The notes beneath the pieces were generated by a model. It made no database searches and was not told the origin of the DNA. It saw nothing but the letters and a program-made list of their open reading frames with translations. A stretch of 6,194 nt of DNA, taken from NCBI GenBank assembly GCA_041795785.1, contig JBHBXR010000084.1, forward strand, positions 1-6,194, read 5' to 3'. A program made the position numbers and the translations under genes. This DNA is from CAJPST01 sp041795785. Its GTDB lineage: Bacteria; Pseudomonadota; Gammaproteobacteria; Enterobacterales; Pasteurellaceae. Below, piece by piece: positions 1-4,570 of this stretch (positions are counted from its first letter, which is position 1; the number at the start of each line of letters is the position of its first letter).

Positions 1-422
1 ATATCGTCAAACACCACGGACGGATCGTTGACGATATTACGAATAATATGCGTATAAGAACGGGAATGAATGGTTTCCGAGAAAGTCCAAGTTTCGATCC
101 AAGTTTCCAATTCGGGAATCGATACCAGCGGCAATAACGCCACGTTCGGGCTGCGCCCTTGAATGGAATCCAACAGAGTTTGATATTTTAAGTTACTGAT
201 AAAAATATGTTTTTCATGTTCCGGTAATGCCTGATAGTCAATCCGATCTTGCGACACGTCCACTTCTTCCGGACGCCAGAAGAAAGAAAGTTGTTTTTCA
301 ATCAACTTTTCAAAGGTTTCGTATTTTTGCTGATCGTAACGGGCTACGTTGACGTTTTGACCAAAGAACATCGGTTCTTTGAGTTGATCGTTTTTGTTTT
401 GTGAGAAAGTGGTGTATGCCAT
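1..422 (-). CDS. nrdB: Ribonucleoside-diphosphate reductase class Ia, beta subunit NrdB (N-terminal 140 residues; rest outside window)
   Basis: This is the small subunit of aerobic class Ia ribonucleotide reductase. It carries the diiron-tyrosyl radical that is passed to NrdA for reduction of NDPs to dNDPs in the cytoplasm. The visible part starts MAYTTFSQNKNDQLKEP and stays nearly identical to E. coli NrdB through VVFDDI at the window edge. Metal ligands Asp85 (QTLLD), Glu116 and His119 (FSETIH) and the radical tyrosine Tyr123 (SRSYTH) are all present; they equal D84, E115, H118 and Y122 in E. coli numbering without Met. The remaining iron ligands and the C-terminal tail that binds NrdA lie outside. 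The ATG at 422-420 has a good Shine-Dalgarno (AGAGGAA, 429-435) six bases upstream and matches the E. coli start. The gene follows nrdA by 67 bp on the same strand, as in the usual nrdAB operon. Identity is essentially certain; the gene is cut by the window edge, not broken. Confidence 0.98.
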   Translation of the reverse strand, partial: MAYTTFSQNKNDQLKEPMFFGQNVNVARYDQQKYETFEKLIEKQLSFFWRPEEVDVSQDRIDYQALPEHEKHIFISNLKYQTLLDSIQGRSPNVALLPLVSIPELETWIETWTFSETIHSRSYTHIIRNIVNDPSVVFDD

Positions 423-428
423 GTTGAT

Positions 429-435
429 TTCCTCT
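429..435 (-). promoter_or_regulatory. nrdB ribosome binding site
   Basis: AGAGGAA on the minus strand ends six bases before the nrdB ATG. It is stronger and better placed than the AAGG in front of nrdA, which may help raise NrdB output from the shared transcript. That effect is inferred. Confidence 0.75.
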
Positions 436-443
436 GTTTTTAC

Positions 444-471
444 AAAGTGCGGTCAATTTTAACCGCACTTT
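444..471 (-). repeat. Inverted pair of DNA uptake signals between nrdA and nrdB (10-bp stem, 8-base loop)
   Basis: Two perfect 9-bp Pasteurellaceae uptake signals face each other: AAGTGCGGT at 445-453 and its complement ACCGCACTT at 462-470. With one flanking A/T pair they form a perfect 10-bp stem around an 8-base loop. In the nrdAB transcript the hairpin is followed by GUAAAAAC, not a U-run, so it is unlikely to be an efficient intrinsic terminator. It could act as an attenuator or as an RNA stability or processing element between the cistrons. Paired uptake signals downstream of genes are a known Pasteurellaceae habit. Confidence 0.9.
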
Positions 472-489
472 ATTTAAGGGTTGATTTAA

Positions 490-2760
490 CTAAATCTTAC
501 ACGCCCCGCTTGCGCAGCCGTCGTCCAGGTCTTCCTGAGCGTCTTCGGCGCCGTCGCGGGTGTTTTGGTAGTAAAGGGTTTTTAAGCCGTATTTATAAGC
601 AGTCAGTAAATCGCCGAGTAAGCGTTTCATCGGCACTTTGCCGTCTTCAAAGCGTTTCGGATCGTAGTTGGTGTTGGCGGAAATCGCCTGATCGACGAAT
701 TTCTGCATAATACCCACTAATTGTAAGTAACCGTCGTTATTCGGAATATCCCATAACAGTTCGTAGTTTTCGCTGAGGTTTTCGTAATCAGGCACCACTT
801 GTTTGAGAATGCCGTCTTTGGACGCTTTCACGCTCACATGACCGCGCGGCGGTTCAATGCCGTTGGTAGCGTTGGAAATCTGTGACGAAGTTTCCGACGG
901 CATTAAGGCGGTCAGTGTGGAGTTACGCAAACCGAATTCCTGAATCTCTCTACGCAAGGTTTCCCAGTCGTAATGCAACGGTTCTTTAGTCAGGCTGTCA
1001 ATATCTTTTTTATAAGTATCAATCGGCAGAATGCCTTTAGCATAAGTGGTTTCGTGGAAATATTCGCACGCACCCTGTTCTTTCGCCAAATTCATAGAGG
1101 CTTTCAATAAATAGTATTGAATGGCTTCAAAAGTGCGATGGGTTAAATCGTTGGCACTGCCGTCGGAATAACGTACGCCGTTTTTGGCTAAATAATAGGC
1201 GTAGTTGATCACACCGATACCGAGCGAACGGCGTCCCATAGAACCGCGATAAGCCGCTTTCACCGGATAATCCTGATAATCCAATAAGGCATCTAATGCG
1301 CGTACGGCTAAATCCGCCAAACCTTCCAGTTCGTCTAAATTTTCCAGCGTACCTAAGTTAAAAGCGGATAGCGTACAAAGGGCAATTTCGCCGTTTTCAT
1401 CGTGAATGTGTTCCAACGGTTTGGTCGGTAGGGCGATTTCCAAACAGAGGTTGGATTGTTTCACCGGTGCCAGCGCAGGATCGAACGGCGAATGAGTGTT
1501 ACAGTGATCCACGTTGTGAATATAAATACGTCCGGTGGAGGCGCGTTCCTGCATTAACAGCGAGAACAATTCCACCGCTTTCACTGTGCGTTTACGAATA
1601 CTCGGATCTTGTTCGTATTGGGTGTAAAGTTGTTCGAATTTATCCTGATCGGCAAAGAAGGCATTATACAATCCCGGCACATCGGATGGGCTGAACAGGG
1701 TAATATCCCCGCCTTTGATTAAGCGTTGATACATCAATTTATTAAGTTGTACGCCGTAGTCCATATGACGCACGCGGTTGTCTTCCACGCCGCGGTTATT
1801 TTTCAATACCAACAGGCTTTCCACTTCCAAGTGCCACATCGGATAATACACCGTTGCCGCACCGCCGCGTACACCGCCTTGCGAGCAGGATTTTACTGCG
1901 GTTTGGAAATGTTTATAAAACGGAATACAGCCGGTATGGAAGGCTTCACCGCCGCGAATCGGGCTGCCGAGCGCGCGGATTCTACCGGCGTTGATCCCGA
2001 TACCGGCGCGTTGCGAAACATATTTTACAATCGCCGCCGCGGTGGCATTAATGGAATCAAGGCTGTCGCCGCATTCGATTAATACGCAGGAACTGAATTG
2101 ACGCGTCGGCGTACGCACGCCCGCCATAATCGGTGTCGGTAAGGAAATTTTGAACGTGGACGTTGCATCATAAAACCGACGAATATAATCCAAGCGGGTT
2201 TCCTGCGGATACTTGGAAAACAAACAGGCGGCAACCAAAAGATAAAGAAATTGCGCCGATTCGTAGATTTCGCCGGTTACGCGGTTTTGCACCAAATATT
2301 TACCTTCCAACTGTTTGACTGCGGCATAAGAAAAGGTCATATCGCGCCAGTGATCGAGATAGCCGTCCATTTCGTCCCATTCTTCGCGGGAATAATCGGT
2401 GAGTAGGGCTTCATCGTATTTGCCCATGCGTACTAATTTTTTGACGTGATCATATAAACGCGGCGGATCGAAATGCCCGTAGGCTTTTTTACGCAAATGG
2501 AATACCGCCAAACGGGCGGCAAGATATTGATAATCGGGCGTATCTTTACTGATTAAATCAGCGGCGGCTTTAATAATGGTTTCGTGAATATCGGAGGTGC
2601 GAATTCCCTCGTAGAATTGAATATGGGAACGCAGCTCTACTTGGGAAACGGAAACGTTGTCCAGCCCTTCCGCCGCCCAAGTAATCACGCGGTGAATTTT
2701 ATCCAGATCGATTGGTTCTAATTGTCCGTCACGTTTAGTGACCATTAATGCTTTATTCAT
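490..2760 (-). CDS. nrdA: Ribonucleoside-diphosphate reductase class Ia, alpha subunit NrdA (756 aa)
   Basis: This is the catalytic and allosteric large subunit of aerobic class Ia ribonucleotide reductase, which makes dNDPs from NDPs together with NrdB. The N-terminal ATP-cone (about residues 5-95) is present, so overall activity should be inhibited by dATP. Active-site residues fall at the E. coli positions: Cys225 (RQFSSC), Asn437, Cys439 and Glu441 (SNLCLE), Cys462 (IALCTLSAFN), and the radical-transfer pair Tyr730-Tyr731 (TLYYQNTRDG). The C-terminal redox pair is Cys749 and Cys754 in DDGCASGACKI. E. coli NrdA is 761 aa; the five missing residues lie in the flexible tail just before this pair. 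The open frame extends 51 codons upstream, but the ATG at 2760 matches the E. coli start (MNxxLxVTKRDG) and the extension overlaps the operator region. The Shine-Dalgarno is poor (AAGG two bases from ATG). The stop is TAG. nrdB follows; two NrdR-like boxes lie upstream. Confidence 0.98.
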   Translation of the reverse strand: MNKALMVTKRDGQLEPIDLDKIHRVITWAAEGLDNVSVSQVELRSHIQFYEGIRTSDIHETIIKAAADLISKDTPDYQYLAARLAVFHLRKKAYGHFDPPRLYDHVKKLVRMGKYDEALLTDYSREEWDEMDGYLDHWRDMTFSYAAVKQLEGKYLVQNRVTGEIYESAQFLYLLVAACLFSKYPQETRLDYIRRFYDATSTFKISLPTPIMAGVRTPTRQFSSCVLIECGDSLDSINATAAAIVKYVSQRAGIGINAGRIRALGSPIRGGEAFHTGCIPFYKHFQTAVKSCSQGGVRGGAATVYYPMWHLEVESLLVLKNNRGVEDNRVRHMDYGVQLNKLMYQRLIKGGDITLFSPSDVPGLYNAFFADQDKFEQLYTQYEQDPSIRKRTVKAVELFSLLMQERASTGRIYIHNVDHCNTHSPFDPALAPVKQSNLCLEIALPTKPLEHIHDENGEIALCTLSAFNLGTLENLDELEGLADLAVRALDALLDYQDYPVKAAYRGSMGRRSLGIGVINYAYYLAKNGVRYSDGSANDLTHRTFEAIQYYLLKASMNLAKEQGACEYFHETTYAKGILPIDTYKKDIDSLTKEPLHYDWETLRREIQEFGLRNSTLTALMPSETSSQISNATNGIEPPRGHVSVKASKDGILKQVVPDYENLSENYELLWDIPNNDGYLQLVGIMQKFVDQAISANTNYDPKRFEDGKVPMKRLLGDLLTAYKYGLKTLYYQNTRDGAEDAQEDLDDGCASGACKI

Positions 2761-2794
2761 AGCCTTGAAAAACCCGTTGTAAAAGTATGTGTAA

Positions 2795-2810
2795 ACACAA
2801 TATATAGGTG
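2795..2810 (-). promoter_or_regulatory. NrdR box, promoter-downstream site
   Basis: ACACAATATATAGGTG (plus strand) is a near-palindrome fitting the 16-bp NrdR consensus acaCwAtATaTwGtgt; only the last three positions depart. Its centre is 31 bp from the second box, close to three helical turns, as expected for the tandem boxes bound by the NrdR repressor, an ATP-cone plus zinc-ribbon protein. It lies in the predicted nrdA leader, 34 bp upstream of the start codon. The match was made by eye against the known consensus. Confidence 0.8.
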
Positions 2811-2825
2811 AAAATAAAAAATTCG

Positions 2826-2841
2826 ATACAAGATAGTGTGT
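2826..2841 (-). promoter_or_regulatory. NrdR box, promoter-overlapping site
   Basis: ATACAAGATAGTGTGT (plus strand) matches 13 of 16 positions of the NrdR consensus, including the invariant C and G of the two half-sites. A 15-bp spacer separates it from the other box. It covers the predicted nrdA -10 hexamer, so binding would block RNA polymerase directly. The pairing and spacing make the call much stronger than either site alone. Confidence 0.75.
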
Positions 2842-2858
2842 TGAGGAGTGAAATTCAA
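2830..2858 (-). promoter_or_regulatory. Predicted sigma-70 promoter of nrdAB
   Basis: On the minus strand a -35 TTGAAT (2853-2858) and a -10 TATCTT (2830-2835) are separated by exactly 17 bp; each matches its consensus at four of six positions. Transcription would start near 2822-2824, giving a leader of about 60 bases. The -10 lies inside the upstream NrdR box. A weaker alternative -10 (TATATA) lies within the downstream box, but its best -35 partner is 19 bp away. Confidence 0.5.
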
Positions 2859-2931
2859 GCATTAAATTTCGGATCGGATTATTGACAGAAAATAACTTAT
2901 TTATAAATAACAAAAAATTGATTAATGATAA

Positions 2932-2940
2932 AAGTGCGGA
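2932..2940 (+). repeat. Degenerate DNA uptake signal upstream of nrdA
   Basis: AAGTGCGGA differs from the uptake-signal core AAGTGCGGT only in the last base. It lies 32 bp from a perfect copy in the same orientation. The rest of the 294-bp gap between nrdA and the MOSC gene (2761-3054) is AT-rich. Apart from this copy it holds only the NrdR boxes, the promoter, the uptake-signal pair and an AT-only palindrome at 2897-2910; I see no gene there. Confidence 0.5.
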
Positions 2941-2970
2941 TAGCTAAAATTTAAACAGTTGTAAAAAAGC

Positions 2971-3049
2971 AAAAGTGCGGTCAATTTTTATGAAGAAATT
3001 TAAACGATAAACGAGGCAAAAAAACACAAATTTTTTTGACCGCACTTTT
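2971..3049 (-). repeat. Inverted pair of extended DNA uptake signals downstream of the MOSC gene (possible terminator)
   Basis: A perfect uptake signal at 2973-2981 and its inverse at 3039-3047 extend to 14-bp complementary arms (2971-2984 and 3036-3049). Both carry the AT-rich flank typical of the extended signal. The arms are 51 bases apart, a much larger loop than in the other pairs here. On the minus strand the pair begins six bases after the MOSC stop codon and is followed by a T-rich run (TTTTGCTTTTTT), so it could end the MOSC transcript. The wide loop makes terminator function uncertain; the uptake signals themselves are certain. Confidence 0.85.
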
Positions 3050-3054
3050 ATAGA

Positions 3055-3858
3055 TTATGTTCTGTAAAACAATATGTTAACCTTATCTTCGACACGAATA
3101 ATACCGCTGTTTAAGGGTAATAAATTAATGCCGAAAATAGGTTTTCCTTCTTCATTTGGATTTACTTTTTTCAAGGTGCGGAAGGGTTCCATTTGGGGAT
3201 GTAATTCGTTGTTATCCGGATCTCTAGTGGTGAGTACACAACGCTCACAAGGTTTGGTGTGTAAAAACATCACCTCTCCGATCTGAATTTTGTTCCATTG
3301 TTGTTCCTCAAACGGAGCATTGCCTTCAATCACGATATTCGGACGAAACTGCGCCATTTTAATCGGATGAGGGCAATGATTTTGCAATGCTTCCAATGAC
3401 TTGGTATTGGTCAGCAACAAAGGATAGCCGTCGGCAAAGGACAACGGATTATCGGGAAAGCGCTTAATTCGTCGCCGACTTTGTTCGCCTAACCAACGTA
3501 ATTGAACGTTACGCCCGATTTTCTCACTGAACCAGCGATTAATCTCATCCGCAGCCACAAAAGAGGCGAATTCCGTTCCCCACACTTCGCAATCTTGTGA
3601 TTGAATAAAATCCCGATAATTCACGACAAGCCGGCTGCCGTCGTTATGCGTAATATATAAACCGAAAGGGACGGGAATCGCGGAGAAATGATATAGCGCC
3701 GCTTCTTTTCGCGCGCTGATAAACTTTCCGTTCGGCTCGGTAAGCATAAATTCGCGGTCGAAAGCGAGCCCCTGTGTTTGTACGACAGCCTGAGAAACGG
3801 GATGATCTAAGGTGGATTTAATCGGATACAGATGAATAGAGTGAAGTGTTGGCAGCAT
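3055..3858 (-). CDS. ycbX: YcbX-like MOSC-domain protein lacking the ferredoxin domain (267 aa)
   Basis: The protein has a MOSC N-terminal beta-barrel domain (about residues 1-120) and a MOSC domain (about 125-262), the module that binds the molybdenum cofactor in the mARC/YcbX/YiiM group. Residues shared with E. coli YcbX include HP/YPIKS near the start, GLAFDR (30-35), LSFADGYP (139-146), FRPN (171-174) and KPCERC with Cys204 and Cys207, one of which is the expected molybdenum ligand. E. coli YcbX (about 369 aa) continues into a C-terminal 2Fe-2S ferredoxin domain and acts in reductive detoxification of N-hydroxylated bases. Here the frame stops (TAA) at the end of the MOSC domain, so electrons would have to come from a separate protein. 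The ATG at 3858 has AAGGA seven bases upstream. A strong terminator hairpin of the preceding gene abuts this ribosome binding site, leaving little room for a promoter. Family assignment is secure; substrate is unknown. Confidence 0.88.
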   Translation of the reverse strand: MLPTLHSIHLYPIKSTLDHPVSQAVVQTQGLAFDREFMLTEPNGKFISARKEAALYHFSAIPVPFGLYITHNDGSRLVVNYRDFIQSQDCEVWGTEFASFVAADEINRWFSEKIGRNVQLRWLGEQSRRRIKRFPDNPLSFADGYPLLLTNTKSLEALQNHCPHPIKMAQFRPNIVIEGNAPFEEQQWNKIQIGEVMFLHTKPCERCVLTTRDPDNNELHPQMEPFRTLKKVNPNEEGKPIFGINLLPLNSGIIRVEDKVNILFYRT

Positions 3859-3865
3859 AATATTT

Positions 3866-3870
3866 TCCTT
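3866..3870 (-). promoter_or_regulatory. Ribosome binding site of the MOSC gene
   Basis: AAGGA on the minus strand lies seven bases before the ATG at 3858 and supports that start. It is separated from the U-tract of the upstream terminator by only a base or two. Confidence 0.7.
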
Positions 3871-3903
3871 ATAAAAAAGGTCTTATTTTTATCATAAGAC
3901 CTT
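3871..3903 (-). terminator. Intrinsic terminator of the secreted-protein gene
   Basis: Arms AAGGTCTTAT (3877-3886) and ATAAGACCTT (3894-3903) form a perfect 10-bp stem with a 7-base loop. On the minus strand the stem runs directly into a T-rich tract (TTTTTTAT). It starts 11 bases after the stop codon of the 179-aa gene. This is the clearest intrinsic terminator in the window and, unlike the others, it is not built from uptake signals. Confidence 0.88.
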
Positions 3904-3914
3904 CGTAAAAGGAA

Positions 3915-4454
3915 CTATTTTACTTCAATTTTAGCGCCGTTGGTGAAAGTAATATTTTTGGCGCCGACAAGGTTGTTAATTTTCGTTTGCGGATTAAGTA
4001 AAATTGCTTGAGCTTGTGCCGGGATTAGCTCAAAAGGTATCGTTACCGTCACATTATTTTTGGTTTTTCTTTTTAAAGGTCGCTCGAATATAATCGGAAT
4101 ATCTTGGGCAAAGAAAACCTCATTATTATAGAGAAAAGCGCCGACCCAATTAACGGATTTAATATCTCTCTTGTTGGCTTTGTTTTCAACGGAATAAATT
4201 AATTCAAAAATTTGTTTCTGGTTTTGATTAATCACTTGCGCGCTTACAAGGCGGATGGATACATTAGTGTTAAACTGTTTCAGATTTTTATCTTCAGTTT
4301 GTTTCTTTTTAACTTGTTGATTTTTCTTGCTATTTTGCTGGGCGGATTTTTGGGAATTTTGTTGTTCGTTTTTCTTTTCCGCTTCGGCATTGACAGAATT
4401 GGCGACAAATAGGGCGGAAAGAAAAATTAATACGGCGGATTTGAGTAATTTCAT
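3915..4454 (-). CDS. Secreted protein of unknown function with K/Q/N-rich linker (179 aa)
   Basis: I do not recognise this gene. The start is a typical Sec signal peptide: MKLLK, a hydrophobic core (about residues 6-18) and a likely signal peptidase I cut after Val-Asn-Ala (residue 23). The mature protein has no cysteine, so it is not a lipoprotein. Residues 24-58 are low in complexity, built almost only of K, Q, N, E and S, and probably form a disordered, positively charged linker. Residues 60-179 look like a compact beta-rich domain with alternating hydrophobic residues (VSIRLVSAQVI, IFELIYSVENK, WVGAFLYNNEVFFAQDIPIIF, NNVTVTIPFELIP). It lies 116 bp downstream of degQ, with a hairpin between them, and ends at its own terminator, so it is probably monocistronic. 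The ATG at 4454 has TAGG at normal spacing. A periplasmic location is expected. That the gene is real rests on the signal peptide, domain texture and terminator. Confidence 0.82.
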   Translation of the reverse strand: MKLLKSAVLIFLSALFVANSVNAEAEKKNEQQNSQKSAQQNSKKNQQVKKKQTEDKNLKQFNTNVSIRLVSAQVINQNQKQIFELIYSVENKANKRDIKSVNWVGAFLYNNEVFFAQDIPIIFERPLKRKTKNNVTVTIPFELIPAQAQAILLNPQTKINNLVGAKNITFTNGAKIEVK

Positions 4455-4490
4455 AATGATACCTACTATTAAGCCTTAATGTTATTATGG

Positions 4491-4520
4491 AAAAGTGCAG
4501 TAAAAAATGACCGCACTTTT
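4491..4520 (-). terminator. Uptake-signal hairpin after degQ, probable terminator
   Basis: A perfect uptake signal (inverse ACCGCACTT, 4510-4518) faces a copy with one change (AAGTGCAGT, 4492-4500 region). In the minus-strand RNA the change gives a G-U wobble, so an 11-bp stem forms with an 8-base loop and ends in UUUU. In plus-strand RNA the same position is an A-C mismatch. The strand preference fits a terminator for degQ, whose stop codon is about 50 bases upstream. It also lies close upstream of the 179-aa gene. Confidence 0.65.
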
Positions 4521-4541
4521 TATTATTAATTTGCCTAATTG

Positions 4542-4558
4542 TAGATAAATATTATCTA
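4542..4558. repeat. 17-bp AT-rich palindrome between degQ and the secreted-protein gene
   Basis: TAGATAAATATTATCTA is a perfect inverted repeat with 7-bp arms and a 3-base centre, starting 12 bases past the degQ stop codon. It could be an operator for the downstream gene or a weak 3' hairpin. The minus strand contains GATAAT-A-TTTATC, one base from a Fur-type 6-1-6 core, but AT-rich DNA gives such matches by chance. Confidence 0.4.
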
Positions 4559-4570
4559 AATGAAAAGATT

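Noticed and set aside
1131..1139. Uptake-signal-like AAGTGCGAT inside nrdA
   Set aside because: It has one mismatch in the core and lies in coding sequence constrained by the protein; it was not counted as a real uptake signal.
1726..2082. Open frame of 118 codons on the plus strand inside nrdA
   Set aside because: It is a shadow of the highly conserved nrdA catalytic core on the opposite strand.
2743..2745. Alternative nrdA start at Met6
   Set aside because: It has no better ribosome binding site and would remove residues that align with the E. coli N-terminus.
2897..2910. A 14-bp perfect palindrome TTATTTATAAATAA upstream of nrdA
   Set aside because: It consists only of A and T in a very AT-rich region, where such palindromes arise easily; it matches no regulator I know.
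2761..2913. A 51-codon N-terminal extension of the nrdA reading frame, starting at an ATG at 2913
   Set aside because: The extension is translated from AT-rich DNA that holds the NrdR boxes and promoter, has no resemblance to any NrdA, and the ATG at 2760 matches the E. coli start.
2918..2931. FNR-like half-site TTGAT near 2919-2923, upstream of nrdA
   Set aside because: The second half-site ATCAA is missing at the required spacing.
444..3049. Recurrent short repeat AAGTGCGGT as a possible CRISPR or other repeat array
   Set aside because: The copies are the Pasteurellaceae uptake signal, irregularly spaced and in both orientations; there are no spacers of regular length.
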